A stretch of 64,000 nt of DNA. Origin: Xanthomonas sacchari (GTDB lineage Bacteria; Pseudomonadota; Gammaproteobacteria; Xanthomonadales; Xanthomonadaceae). Below the pieces are notes generated by a model that saw nothing but the letters and a program-made list of their open reading frames with translations, had not been told where the DNA came from and made no database searches. The stretch is from positions 2,089,001 through 2,153,000 of the forward strand of contig NZ_CP100647.1 in NCBI RefSeq assembly GCF_024266585.1, written 5' to 3'. Positions 47,337 to 56,482 of the stretch are shown here, piece after piece. Numbering within the stretch: the first letter of the stretch is position 1; every line of letters begins with the position of its first letter. The translations under genes were made by a program, and so were the position numbers.

Positions 47337-48184
47337 GCGGCGTGCGCGGCGGCATGGGCACGGTGCTGCGCTGGACGGTACTCGGCGCCGGCTTCGCCTT
47401 CATGTACCTGCCGATCCTGCTGTTGATGGTGTATTCGTTCAATGCCTCCAAGCTGGCGACGGTGTGGGCCGGGTTCTCCACCAAGTGGTACGGCGAGTTG
47501 CTGCGCGACCGGCAGATCCTGCAGGCGGCGTGGATCAGCCTGAAGGTGGCGTTCTGGACGGCCACCGCGTCGATGGTGATCGGCACGCTGGCGGCGATGG
47601 CGATGACCCGCTTCCGGCGTTTTCCCAGCAAGAGCCTGTTCGGCGCGCTGGTGACCGCGCCGCTGGTGATGCCGGAGGTGATCATCGGCCTGTCGATCAT
47701 GATGATGCTGGTGTCGATGGGCGGCGTGCTCGGCATTCCGCCCAAGGGCGTGATGGCGATCTGGGCGGCGCACGTCACCTTCACGTTGTCCTTCGTCACC
47801 GTGGTGGTGTCCTCGCGCCTGCAGGAGCTGGACCGCTCGCTGGAGGAGGCGGCGATGGACCTGGGCGCCAACCGGCTCAAGGTGTTCTTCCTGATCACCG
47901 TGCCGATCATCGCCCCGGCGCTGGTGTCGGGTTGGCTGCTGGCGTTCACCCTGTCGCTGGACGACGTGGTGATCGCCAACTTCGTCGCCGGCCCGGATTC
48001 GACCACGCTGCCGATGACCGTGTTCTCCTCGGTGCGCATGGGCCTGAAGCCCAAGATCAACGCGCTGGCCACGCTGATGGTGCTGGCGGTGTCGATCGCC
48101 GCCGTCGTCGGCTGGTGGCTGATGGCGCGCAGCGAGAAGCGGCGCCAGCGCGACATGCAGCTGGCGCAGCAGCAGGCGGGCTAG
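47333..48184 (+). CDS. potI: Polyamine ABC transporter permease PotI
   Basis: Second permease, 283 residues, about six helices. The EAA loop LEEAAMDLGANRLKVFFLITVPIIAPALVSG lies near 166-196. The helix FAFMYLPILLLMVYSFNASKL is typical of PotI/PotC. It is the last gene of the pot operon. A GTAGGAGCGGC palindrome follows 14 bases after its stop codon. Confidence 0.93.
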   Translation: MSGVRGGMGTVLRWTVLGAGFAFMYLPILLLMVYSFNASKLATVWAGFSTKWYGELLRDRQILQAAWISLKVAFWTATASMVIGTLAAMAMTRFRRFPSKSLFGALVTAPLVMPEVIIGLSIMMMLVSMGGVLGIPPKGVMAIWAAHVTFTLSFVTVVVSSRLQELDRSLEEAAMDLGANRLKVFFLITVPIIAPALVSGWLLAFTLSLDDVVIANFVAGPDSTTLPMTVFSSVRMGLKPKINALATLMVLAVSIAAVVGWWLMARSEKRRQRDMQLAQQQAG

Positions 48185-48197
48185 GGTGCTGCTCAAC

Positions 48198-48267
48198 GTA
48201 GGAGCGGCTTCAGCCGCGATCTGCATTGCCGGAAAGGGTCCCGGTCGCGGCTAAAGCCGCTCCTGCC
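48198..48267. repeat. Full copy of the Xanthomonas GTAGGAGCGGC palindrome
   Basis: Left arm GTAGGAGCGGCTTCAGCCGC and right arm CGCGGCTAAAGCCGCTCCTG around a 25-base spacer, between potI and the dehydrogenase gene. It contains an intact match to the IS110 target. Confidence 0.88.
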
Positions 48268-48372
48268 AGGCCTCGCGGAACACTGTGAGCCATCGCACGC
48301 GGCACCATCGCCACGCCGCCGCAACCTTCGCGGCGCTAGGCTGAGCGGACATTTTTCCAGGAGTCCGTCGCG

Positions 48373-49737
48373 ATGCCTTACGACACCGTCAATCCCGCCA
48401 CCGGCCAGGTCGAACACCGCCAGGAGCTGATGGACGCCGCCGCCGTCGAGCGGCGTCTGGCCGCCTCCGCACAGGCATTCCCCGACTGGGCGGCGACCCC
48501 GCTGGAGCAGCGCGGCGCGCTGCTGCGCAAGGTCGGGGCGCAGTTGCGCGAACAGCGCGATGCGATCCAGCGGGTGATGACCGCGGAAATGGGCAAGCTG
48601 CGCAAGGAGGCGCTGGCCGAACTCGACAAGTGCGCTGCAGCCTGCGACTACTACGCCGACCACGCGGCCGAGTATCTGCGCGAGCAGACGGTGGCCACCG
48701 ATGCGCAGCGCAGCTACGTGCGTTACGAACCGCTGGGCTGCGTGCTGGCGGTGATGCCGTGGAACTTCCCGATCTGGCAGGTGTTCCGCTTCCTGGCGCC
48801 GGCGCTGATGGCCGGCAACGTCGCGCTGCTCAAGCACGCCAGCAACGTGCCGCGCTGCGCCGACGCGATCGCCAGGGTGCTCGCCGATGCCGGCGTGCCG
48901 GCCGGGGTGTTCGACGTGCTGCACATCGACAACGACCAGGCCGCCGAGGTGCTGCGCGATGCGCGCGTGGCCGCGGTGACCCTCACCGGCAGCGAGCGTG
49001 CCGGCCGTTCCATCGCCGCCAATGCCGGCGGGCAGTTGAAGAAGTGCGTGATGGAGCTGGGCGGCAGCGATGCCTTCGTGGTGCTGGACGATGCTGACCT
49101 GGACGCCACCGTGGCTGCGGCGGTGAAGTCGCGCTTCGACAACGCCGGGCAGACCTGCATCGCCGCCAAGCGCTTCGTGGTGGTCGAGGCGATCGCCGAC
49201 GCGTTCGTGCGCCGCTTCGTGGCCGCTGCCGCCGCGCGGCGCCTGGGCGATCCGCAGGACGAGGCGACCACGCTGGCGCCGATGGCCCGCCAGGACCTGC
49301 GCGACGAACTGCACAAGCAGGTGCAGGCCAGCATCGCCAAGGGCGCAACGCCGCTGCTGGGCTGCGAACCCGAGCGCGGCAGCCACGCCGGCTATCCGGC
49401 GTCGATCCTCGACCAGGTGGCGCCGGGCATGCCGGCCTACGACGAAGAACTGTTCGGTCCGGTCGCGGCGATCCTGCGCGTGGCCGACGAAGCCGAGGCG
49501 GTACGCGTGGCCAACGACACCACCTTCGGCCTCGGCGGCAGCGTCTGGACCGCCGACCGCGCCCGCGGCGAACGCGTGGCCTGCCAACTCGAATGCGGCG
49601 CCGCCTTCGTCAACGCCATCGTCAAGAGCGACGTGCGCCTGCCGTTCGGCGGCATCAAGCGCTCCGGCTTCGGTCGCGAACTGGCCGAGCATGGCATCCA
49701 TGAGTTCATGAATATCAAGTCGGTGTATGTGGCTTGA
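48373..49737 (+). CDS. Succinate-semialdehyde dehydrogenase-type aldehyde dehydrogenase (Sad/YneI-like)
   Basis: NAD(P)-dependent aldehyde dehydrogenase of 454 residues, the short form typical of Sad/YneI. The start MPYDTVNPATGQV, VMPWNFPIWQVFRFLAPALMAGN, catalytic Glu228 (VMELGGSDAF) and Cys262 (GQTCIAAKR) are conserved. It would oxidise succinate semialdehyde to succinate, the last step for GABA made from putrescine. Its place directly after the potGHI operon supports this role. A separate promoter is likely because a palindrome and 190 bases intervene. Confidence 0.88.
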   Translation: MPYDTVNPATGQVEHRQELMDAAAVERRLAASAQAFPDWAATPLEQRGALLRKVGAQLREQRDAIQRVMTAEMGKLRKEALAELDKCAAACDYYADHAAEYLREQTVATDAQRSYVRYEPLGCVLAVMPWNFPIWQVFRFLAPALMAGNVALLKHASNVPRCADAIARVLADAGVPAGVFDVLHIDNDQAAEVLRDARVAAVTLTGSERAGRSIAANAGGQLKKCVMELGGSDAFVVLDDADLDATVAAAVKSRFDNAGQTCIAAKRFVVVEAIADAFVRRFVAAAAARRLGDPQDEATTLAPMARQDLRDELHKQVQASIAKGATPLLGCEPERGSHAGYPASILDQVAPGMPAYDEELFGPVAAILRVADEAEAVRVANDTTFGLGGSVWTADRARGERVACQLECGAAFVNAIVKSDVRLPFGGIKRSGFGRELAEHGIHEFMNIKSVYVA

Positions 49738-49738
49738 G

Positions 49739-49880
49739 GTGGGGAATCGGGAATGGAGAATGGGGAATGGGAGAAGCGGCGGCGTCTGAGGGCGCCGGTC
49801 CGTTGTGGACGGGTGCTGTATGTCCAACGGTTGCGCCACTGCCTCACGTAAGCGGCGCGCTGCCCATTCCCGCCGCCGCT
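49739..49880. repeat. GGGAATCGGG-type inverted repeat between convergent genes
   Basis: Left arm GGGGAATCGGGAATGGAGAA (from 49740) and a shorter right arm CCCATTCCCG (about 49862-49871). It lies between the convergent dehydrogenase and corA genes. Confidence 0.65.
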
Positions 49881-49890
49881 GCGCGGCGGC

Positions 49891-50886
49891 TCACAACCAC
49901 CTGGCCCGCTTGAACGCCACATACAGCCCGAGGCACACCGCGGCGACGCCGCCGACCATCAGCGGGTAGGCCCAGGGCCATTCCAGTTCCGGCATCTGCT
50001 TGAAGTTCATGCCGTACCAGCTGGTGATCAGGGTCGGAGCGGCGAGCAGGGCGGCCCAGGCGCCGAGGCGCTTGACCGTCTCGCCCTGGGCCAGGGTCAC
50101 CAGCGACAGGTTCACGCTCAGCGCGGTGCCCAGCATCTCGCGCAGGGTGTCGATGGCGTCGTTGGTGCGCACCGCATGGTCGAGCACGTCGCGCACGTAC
50201 AGCCGCACTTCGTCGGCGATCAGCGGGCCGGGGTGGCGCTTGAGGTGCGCCAGCACGTCCTGCAGCGGCGCCACGCCCAGGCGCATCTGGTTGAGTTCGC
50301 GCTTGAGTTCGTACAGGCGGATCGCGGTGTCGCGGCGGTACGCCTCGGCGAAGATGTCCGACTCCAGCCGCTCCAGGCTCTGCCGGAAGGCGTCGAGGAT
50401 CGGCTGGTAGTTGTCCACCACGTAGTCCAGCACCGCGTACAGCGCGTACGACGGGCCCAATTTCATCAGCGAGGCCTCGCGTTCCAGCCGCTCGCGCACC
50501 GGCGCGTAGGGCAGGGAGGCGCCGTGGCGCACGGTCAGCAGGAAGCGCTCGCCGAGGAAGGCGTGGGTCTCGCCATAGACGATGCGCTCGTCGATCACCT
50601 GCGCGGTGTGCACGGCCAGGAACAGCGAGTTGCCGAAGGCCTCGACCTTGGGCCGCTGGTGCGCCTTGCGGGTGTCCTCGATCGCCAGCTCGTGCAGCTG
50701 GAATTCCTCCTTGAGCTGCTGCAGCACGGCGTCGCCGGGTTCGTACATGCCGACCCAGACGAAGCCGTCGTCGTCGCCGGCCAGCACGTCGCTGATCTGC
50801 TCCAGGGGGATGTCGTGGCGACGGCCGTGGCCGTCGTAGTGCACGCAGTTGATGACGCAGGCGGGATTGGCGGTCGCGGAGGCCAT
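49891..50886 (-). CDS. corA: CorA-family magnesium/divalent cation transporter
   Basis: Pentameric inner-membrane channel of 331 residues. Most of the protein is the cytosolic funnel domain (GFVWVGMYEPGDAVLQQLKEEFQLHELAIED is the conserved start of the fold). Two C-terminal helices contain the pore motif YGMNFKQMPELEW near 291 and the terminal LMVGGVAAVCLGLYVAFKRARW. The family moves Mg2+, Co2+ or Ni2+, some members Zn2+. It is monocistronic by appearance; an unrelated membrane-protein gene lies 49 bases upstream. Confidence 0.94.
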   Translation of the reverse strand: MASATANPACVINCVHYDGHGRRHDIPLEQISDVLAGDDDGFVWVGMYEPGDAVLQQLKEEFQLHELAIEDTRKAHQRPKVEAFGNSLFLAVHTAQVIDERIVYGETHAFLGERFLLTVRHGASLPYAPVRERLEREASLMKLGPSYALYAVLDYVVDNYQPILDAFRQSLERLESDIFAEAYRRDTAIRLYELKRELNQMRLGVAPLQDVLAHLKRHPGPLIADEVRLYVRDVLDHAVRTNDAIDTLREMLGTALSVNLSLVTLAQGETVKRLGAWAALLAAPTLITSWYGMNFKQMPELEWPWAYPLMVGGVAAVCLGLYVAFKRARWL

Positions 50887-50935
50887 GGCAGGATCGTGTT
50901 CGGCGGAGGCGCGCGTGGCGAGGGGCCCGACGGTA

Positions 50936-52222
50936 TCAGGGCTGCGGGCGAGGGCGGGTGAGCGCCCAGGCCAGCGCCGCGTGCACCGGCAACAGCAGCG
51001 CGATCCACTGCAGGTTGAATTGCGGCTGCAGCATCGACAGCCAGTGGATCAGCAGCGCGGCGCCGGCCAGCGCCACCACCAGCCACAGCAGCATGTCGAA
51101 CCAGCGCCCGGGACGGCGCCCGCGCAGCAGCGCCACGCCGCCGACCAGCAGCGGCAGGCACAGCGGATCCAGCAGCAACAGGTTGCGGTTGCCCCAGGCG
51201 GCGCGATGCTCGGTGAAGCCCCACAGGTACAGCAGGACCGCGCCGCCGAGCGCGCACAGCAGCCAGAACGGCAGCGCCAGCGCGGCCAGCCAGCGCGGCC
51301 GGCGGCGCAGCGCCAGCACGCCCGCCGCCGCGGCCAGCCCGACCAGCAGCCATGGCCACCAGTGCCGCACCTGCTCGGGCGGCTCCGGCGGCAGCCGCTG
51401 CGGCAGCAATTGCTGGCGCGCCTGCACCAGCGGGCGGCCGGCGCTGTTGCGCACCTCGTTCAGGCTCTCGGCCAGGCGCATCGGCACGAAGGCCTCCTCC
51501 CAGCGCGACAGCGGCTTGTCCGCGTACGGGCCCAGGCCCAGGTCGAAGCCCAGCCACATCCACGGCGCCGGCGAGGCCAGGCGCACCGATTCGCTGCGGT
51601 AGGTGTTGCCGCGCGAACGGCCGGACAGCTGCGCGTGCAGCGCCCCGCCCATGGCCCGGTCCAGCGCGTCGCGGACCATCGTGGCGCAGTTGGCGGTGTA
51701 GTAGTCGTAGCGGTAGCGGGCGTTTTCCGGGCGCGCGCGCCAGGCCAGCGCCTGCTGCAGCGCGCGCGCCTGCGCCGGGGCCAGGTCCAGCCATTGGATG
51801 TCCACGCCGCGGCCGGCTTCGCGATACTGCTCGAGATCCTCCTGCAGCGGCAGCGCCACCAGGTAGTAGCGCATGTCGCCGGCGGCGAAGCGGCCGACGA
51901 AGCCGGGTTCGCTGGGGTCGAAGAAACCGAAGTTGTACGAGGTGGCCTGGCCGGTGCGCGGGTCGAGCACCACGATGGCGTCGTGGCCGAAGCGCTCGAA
52001 GAACACCTCGCCGGGCTGCATCGTGGCCACGCCGATGCGCGGTGCCGGGTCGCTGGCGTCGGCTGTGGCGGCTGCCGCCGTCTCCGGCGCCTGGGCGGCC
52101 AGCGGCGGCGGTGCCGCCGGATCGGCGGACGGAGTCTGCGCAAACGCCAGTCCGGCCCACAGCGCCAGCAGCATTCCCAGCCAGCAGGCCGCGCGCGCGC
52201 GCGGCACGGTGCGCGCGCTCAA
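50936..52222 (-). CDS. DUF4105 membrane protein (Lnb-like fold)
   Basis: Protein of 428 residues with a Sec-type signal (ACWLGMLLALWAGLAFA) and, after the periplasmic DUF4105 domain (about 65-270), five or so C-terminal hydrophobic segments. The candidate active site motifs are PGEVFFERFGHDAIVVLD (His) and DYYTANCATMVRDALD (Cys). Enterococcal Lnb, a lipoprotein transacylase, belongs to a related fold, so an acyl-transfer role at the membrane is conceivable but unproven here. The start overlaps the stop of corC by four bases. Confidence 0.8.
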   Translation of the reverse strand: MSARTVPRARAACWLGMLLALWAGLAFAQTPSADPAAPPPLAAQAPETAAAATADASDPAPRIGVATMQPGEVFFERFGHDAIVVLDPRTGQATSYNFGFFDPSEPGFVGRFAAGDMRYYLVALPLQEDLEQYREAGRGVDIQWLDLAPAQARALQQALAWRARPENARYRYDYYTANCATMVRDALDRAMGGALHAQLSGRSRGNTYRSESVRLASPAPWMWLGFDLGLGPYADKPLSRWEEAFVPMRLAESLNEVRNSAGRPLVQARQQLLPQRLPPEPPEQVRHWWPWLLVGLAAAAGVLALRRRPRWLAALALPFWLLCALGGAVLLYLWGFTEHRAAWGNRNLLLLDPLCLPLLVGGVALLRGRRPGRWFDMLLWLVVALAGAALLIHWLSMLQPQFNLQWIALLLPVHAALAWALTRPRPQP

Positions 52223-53100
52223 GCGCCGTCCTGCTCGGCGGGCGGCAGGATGGTGACGTGGAACGCCTGCACCCGGCGCGCGTCGGCCCGCGCCACGCGG
52301 AACGCGAAGCGGCCCAGGGTCAGTTCCTCGCCGGTCTCGGGCAGGTGGCCGATCGCCTCGGTGACCAGGCCGCCGACGGTGTCGTAGTCGTCGTCGGGGA
52401 AGTCGGCGCCGAAGCGCTCGTTGAAATCCTCAATCGGGGTCAGCGCATCCACCACGTACTGGCCGTCGGCCTGCGCGGCGATCAGCGACGCCTCGTCCTC
52501 GGCGTCGTCGTGCTCGTCGTCGATGTCGCCGACGATCTGCTCCAGCACGTCCTCGATGGTCACCAGCCCGGCCACGCCGCCGTACTCGTCGACCACGATC
52601 GCCATGTGGTTGCGCGAGAGCCGGAACTCCTTGAGCAGCACGTTGAGCTTCTTCGATTCGGGAATCAGCACCGCCGGGCGCAGCAGTTCGCGCACCGTGC
52701 CCGGGCCGTGGTCGGCGACCACGCCGCGCAGCAGGTCCTTGGCCAGCAGGATGCCGAGGATGTCGTCCTTGTTCTCGCCGTGCACCGGGAAGCGCGAGTG
52801 GCCCGATTCCACCACCTGCTTCATCAGGTCGAGGAAGCGCGACTCCACCGGCAGCGAGACCATCTGCGCGCGCGAGACCATCACGTCGCCGACGGTGAGT
52901 TCGGAGACCGACAGCGCGCCCTCCATCATGCGCAGCGTGTCGGCGGCGATCAGGCCATCGTGCTGCGCGTCGCGCAGCACCTCGACCAGGTCGTCGCGGG
53001 TGTGCGGGTCGCCGGAGAACACCGAGGTCAGGCGTTCCAGCCAGCCGCGCCGTTTTTCGTGGGGTTCCGGGGAGGAGCTACTCGGTCCGTCTTCTGACAT
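52219..53100 (-). CDS. corC: CorC/YbeX CBS-domain protein
   Basis: Cytosolic protein of 293 residues with a CBS pair (about 75-195: VSRAQMVSLPVESRFLDLMKQVVESGHSRFPVHGENKDDILGIL) and the C-terminal CorC_HlyC domain. It lacks the membrane DUF21 part of longer homologues. YbeX is linked to ribosome maturation and Mg2+ homeostasis and is usually encoded with ybeY, phoH and miaB, as here. It starts 111 bases downstream of a secreted-protein gene that separates it from ybeY. Confidence 0.92.
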   Translation of the reverse strand: MSEDGPSSSSPEPHEKRRGWLERLTSVFSGDPHTRDDLVEVLRDAQHDGLIAADTLRMMEGALSVSELTVGDVMVSRAQMVSLPVESRFLDLMKQVVESGHSRFPVHGENKDDILGILLAKDLLRGVVADHGPGTVRELLRPAVLIPESKKLNVLLKEFRLSRNHMAIVVDEYGGVAGLVTIEDVLEQIVGDIDDEHDDAEDEASLIAAQADGQYVVDALTPIEDFNERFGADFPDDDYDTVGGLVTEAIGHLPETGEELTLGRFAFRVARADARRVQAFHVTILPPAEQDGA

Positions 53101-53211
53101 GTTCTGTGGGTAGGCGCCCGGTCGAACGGGCGGTAGCGGCAAGTCTAACAGGGCGGTCGCGACAGCATCGCGACGCCGGCGGCGGGGCCCCGGCGGCCCG
53201 CCGGCGCAGGT

Positions 53212-53826
53212 TCAGCCGCCAGAGGGCGGCGTATGCAGCGCGTCCGGCGCCGGTGCCGCGCCGGGTTCCTCGGGCAGGTCCAGGCTGTAGCTGCAGCCGG
53301 CCAGGGTCTTGCCGGGGTGCGATTTCACCGTGGACACGCTGAGGATGATCGACTCGATCATCGGCTCGCCGGTCTTGGGATCGCGGACGTCGCGGCTGAG
53401 CACTTCGCGGCCGAACATGGCCTTCTCCGGCGTGTCCACCGCCGCTTCCAGGTTCAGGCGCTTGGCCAGCGGCCGTGGGTCGGGCAGGTCCAGGATCGCC
53501 ATCACGCTGGCGCCGGAAAAGGCGATGCGCTCGCTGCTGTAGCCGAACACCTGGATCGGCCGGGTCAGCGCGTACTCGGTCATGAACAGGTTGGACTGCG
53601 GCAGCGGCCGCCAGCCGTGCGCCACCGCCTTCAGCGGATCGGCCAGCAGCGGCGCCAGGGCGGTGAAGTCGGCCACGTGCTGGCGGCATTCCAGCAGCGC
53701 CGGCAGGTCGATGGCCGGGTCGGCGGCCGCGCTGGCGGCAAGCGTTGCCGCCGGTGGCGCGGCGGGCGCGGCCGCCGCCGGGACGGCGCAGGCGAACGCG
53801 AGCAGGACGAGCGAGGGACGGATCAA
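53212..53826 (-). CDS. Secreted protein of unknown function
   Basis: Protein of 204 residues beginning MIRPSLVLLAFACAVPAAAAPAAPPA, a signal peptide with AAA cleavage site, so it is exported to the periplasm. The mature part has LLECRQHVADFTAL near the start and a late Cys (KTLAGCSYSLDLPE), a possible disulfide. I know no named family; similar small secreted proteins sit in this position in Xanthomonas-like gene orders. It lies between ybeY and corC. Confidence 0.75.
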   Translation of the reverse strand: MIRPSLVLLAFACAVPAAAAPAAPPAATLAASAAADPAIDLPALLECRQHVADFTALAPLLADPLKAVAHGWRPLPQSNLFMTEYALTRPIQVFGYSSERIAFSGASVMAILDLPDPRPLAKRLNLEAAVDTPEKAMFGREVLSRDVRDPKTGEPMIESIILSVSTVKSHPGKTLAGCSYSLDLPEEPGAAPAPDALHTPPSGG

Positions 53827-53929
53827 CGCACGGAACCTCGAAGGAAAGCGGGCTGCGGCGAGTGCCGCGCGGCCACGTTAGCGCCGGCGCCTGCGCTTGA
53901 CCAGCGCAGGACGAGCCGGCGCCGCCGGA

Positions 53930-54415
53930 TCAGCGTTCGCCGGCGTAGGGGTCGGACACGCCGAGGTCGGCGAGGATGTCGCGCTCCAGTTGCTCCATTG
54001 CCTCGGCTTCCTTGTCGTCCTCGTGGTCCCAGCCGAGCAGGTGCAGCACGCCGTGCACGGTCAGGTGCGCGTAGTGCGCGTTGAGCGGCTTGTCCTGTTC
54101 GGCGGCTTCGCGCGCCACCACCGGCGCGCAGATCACCAGGTCGCCGAGCAGCGGCAGCTTGACGCCCTTCGGCAGCCCCTCGGGCAGTTCCGCCGGGAAG
54201 CTGAGCACGTTGGTGGGGTAGTCCTTGCCGCGGTAGTGCTGGTTGAGGGCGCGGCCTTCGCGGTCGTCGACCAGGCGGATCGCCAGGTCGGCCTCGCGGA
54301 TGCGGCCCTTCAGCGCCGCGGCGACCCATTTGCGGAAGCTCGTCGCCGCCGGCAGCCCGGCACGGGGCAGGGCGTAGCTGACGCCGACATCGAGGCGGAC
54401 GGGACCTTTGGTCAT
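53930..54415 (-). CDS. ybeY: Endoribonuclease YbeY
   Basis: Metal-dependent RNase (161 residues) involved in 16S rRNA 3'-end maturation and ribosome quality control. The zinc motif [11 protein letters not shown] starts near residue 121 (His121, His125, His131), and [15 protein letters not shown] is the other conserved stretch. The length is usual. It belongs to the miaB-phoH-ybeY-corC neighbourhood. Confidence 0.94.
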   Translation of the reverse strand: MTKGPVRLDVGVSYALPRAGLPAATSFRKWVAAALKGRIREADLAIRLVDDREGRALNQHYRGKDYPTNVLSFPAELPEGLPKGVKLPLLGDLVICAPVVAREAAEQDKPLNAHYAHLTVHGVLHLLGWDHEDDKEAEAMEQLERDILADLGVSDPYAGER

Positions 54416-54577
54416 GGCGGGACGGCGAACGCAGCGGACGGGCGGACAGTATCGCGCGTGCGGCGGCTCAGGGCGACCTTCCGGCGTCGGCGCTGGGGCG
54501 AGCGTGCCTCGCCGCAGCGTCCGCGCCTGCGCGGCGCGACAGGACCGCACAGGTCGTCGGGACGTGCGGCGCCCGGC

Positions 54578-55144
54578 TCAGGTCACGCATGCGACCAGGA
54601 ACAGCAAGCGCGTCTTTTCGGCAGCGGTGCGGTAGGCCACGCCGCCCATCGGGCCTTGCTGGCATTGCGGATTGTTGCGCAGGATCTCCACCTTGGCGGC
54701 GAAGCGCCCCGAAGCAGGCAGCCACACCGCGGCCTGGCCGTGTTCGAGTAGGTCGCCGACCAGGTAAAGGCTGTCCGCAGGCACCTTCTTGTAGGGAAGC
54801 GCGTTGCAGCCGAAGCGGTCGCGGGTCACGCCGTCGGCCTCGGCCGCCTCGAGCAGGGCTTTCGCCCGGGTTCCGGCGATCCAGGCCAGGCGTTGCGCCT
54901 CGTCGTCGCGCGGCGCGGTCGGCGAGGCGCGGACGACCGCTGCCGCGCGTTCGAGGACGTCGCGCGGCAGGCCGATGACGGCGCTGTCCTGCGCGATCGA
55001 CACGCACGGCGAGGTCAGCGATTGCGCCAGGGCGACGCGTTGCGGCGCAGGATCGCGTGCAGGGGTTTGCTCCGGCGTCTGGCCGCCGGCACTGCCGGCC
55101 AGGCCCAGCAGCGCTCCTAGCAGGCCCGGCCAGGGCCGGATCAT
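54578..55144 (-). CDS. Putative exported protein of unknown function
   Basis: Protein of 188 residues whose start codon overlaps the phoH stop (55141-55144). The N-terminus [22 protein letters not shown] is a likely signal peptide. Three cysteines occur in the mature part (SPCVSIAQ, FGCNALPYKK, NPQCQQGP) and one at the end. No family is recognised. The overlap suggests co-translation with phoH although the products act in different compartments. Confidence 0.7.
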   Translation of the reverse strand: MIRPWPGLLGALLGLAGSAGGQTPEQTPARDPAPQRVALAQSLTSPCVSIAQDSAVIGLPRDVLERAAAVVRASPTAPRDDEAQRLAWIAGTRAKALLEAAEADGVTRDRFGCNALPYKKVPADSLYLVGDLLEHGQAAVWLPASGRFAAKVEILRNNPQCQQGPMGGVAYRTAAEKTRLLFLVACVT

Positions 55145-56127
55145 GCGGCCGGTCCGCTGGCCCGGTCGTCGACGTCGCGCTTCTCGTAGGCGTTGACGAT
55201 GCGCGCCACCAGCGGATGCCGGACCACGTCGCGCGCCTCGAAGAAGGTGAAGCTGACCCCGTCCACCTCGTGCAGCACCTCGATCGCATCGCGCAGGCCG
55301 GACTTGACGTGCTTGGGCAGGTCGATCTGGGTCAGGTCGCCGGTGACCACGGCGGTGCTGCCGAAGCCGAGCCGGGTCAGGAACATCTTCATCTGTTCGA
55401 TGGTGGTGTTCTGCGCCTCGTCCAGGATCACGTAGGCGTCGTTGAGGGTGCGCCCGCGCATGTACGCCAGCGGCGCGATCTCGATGACGTTCTTCTCCAG
55501 CAGCTTGACCACCTTCTCCACGCCCAGCATCTCGTACAGCGCGTCGTACAGCGGGCGCAGGTAGGGGTCGACCTTCTGGCTGAGATCGCCGGGCAGAAAG
55601 CCCAGCTTCTCGCCGGCCTCCACCGCCGGGCGCACCAGGATCAGGCGCTGCACCCGCGATTCGTTCAGCGCTTCCACCGCACTGGCCACGGCCAGGAAGG
55701 TCTTGCCGGTGCCGGCCGGGCCGATGCCGAAGTTGATGTCGTGGGTGGCGATCTGGTGCAGGTACTTGGCCTGGTTGGCGCCGCGGCCGCGCACCGTGCC
55801 GCGCTTGACCTTGATCGCGACCTCCTGCGGCTGGTACACGCGCTGCGCCACCTGGTCGACGTTGGACTGGTTCAGCCGCAGGTGGATTTCCTGGTCGTCG
55901 AAGGTGACGTGGTCGGCTTCGGCGTACAGCGCCTGCAACAGGCGCTCGGCCGCCGCCACCGCCGGCTCCGGTCCGGTCACCCGGTACACGTTGCCGCGGT
56001 TGGAGATCTCCACGCCCAGGCGCAGTTCGATCTGCCGCAGGTGCGCGTCGAACGGGCCGGCCAGGTTGGCCAGGCGCTCGGTGTCGGCGGGATCCAGGGT
56101 GAAGTCGCGTTGCGCAGGGGTGGTCAT
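55141..56127 (-). CDS. phoH: PhoH-like ATPase
   Basis: Cytosolic P-loop protein of 328 residues (PhoL/YbeZ type). An N-terminal KH-like region (about 10-100) precedes the ATPase with Walker [12 protein letters not shown] at 136-146, [17 protein letters not shown], Walker [12 protein letters not shown] and [10 protein letters not shown]. YbeZ associates with YbeY and is suspected to be an RNA helicase or regulator in rRNA processing. The ATG at 56127 is chosen because an upstream in-frame ATG adds only a basic stretch (MRRRRRRAPA). Confidence 0.94.
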   Translation of the reverse strand: MTTPAQRDFTLDPADTERLANLAGPFDAHLRQIELRLGVEISNRGNVYRVTGPEPAVAAAERLLQALYAEADHVTFDDQEIHLRLNQSNVDQVAQRVYQPQEVAIKVKRGTVRGRGANQAKYLHQIATHDINFGIGPAGTGKTFLAVASAVEALNESRVQRLILVRPAVEAGEKLGFLPGDLSQKVDPYLRPLYDALYEMLGVEKVVKLLEKNVIEIAPLAYMRGRTLNDAYVILDEAQNTTIEQMKMFLTRLGFGSTAVVTGDLTQIDLPKHVKSGLRDAIEVLHEVDGVSFTFFEARDVVRHPLVARIVNAYEKRDVDDRASGPAA

Positions 56128-56482
56128 GGCGGGCGCACGCCGCCGGCGGCGGCGCATGAAAGTAGGGGCGCAAAGGGTAGCGCGCAGCGCGTAGCCGGGC
56201 CAGTGAAGGCGCGCGGGGACCGCGGCCGGCGTGCGCACGCCGACGCAGTCGCAGTGCGTCGTGCGGGTTCGTGCGCGCCACCGCCGCGACCCGCGCGACC
56301 TGGCGATGGCAACGTTGTCCACAATGGATGTGGATCGATTGTCCAAAAGCCTGTGGACAACCGTGCGGGCGCCTTGCCGCGCAAGGCGTTGACCTAGGTT
56401 GGCGAAAAAAACTGCAGCGCTCCGGACGGCGACCGCTGCGTGGCCGCGGCGCTTGTCGCTCTCGGATCGGTTGCGGCGGGCC
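56128..56482. other. Intergenic region with DnaA-box-like cluster upstream of phoH
   Basis: About 355 bases between phoH and the ACT gene. 56315-56360 holds four 9-mers close to the DnaA consensus TTATNCACA: TTGTCCACA (56315-56323), CGATCCACA on the minus strand (56329-56337), TTGTCCAAA (56339-56347), and TTGTCCACA on the minus strand (56352-56360). A hairpin GCCTTGC/GCAAGGC follows at 56371-56387. None is a perfect box. Confidence 0.5.
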
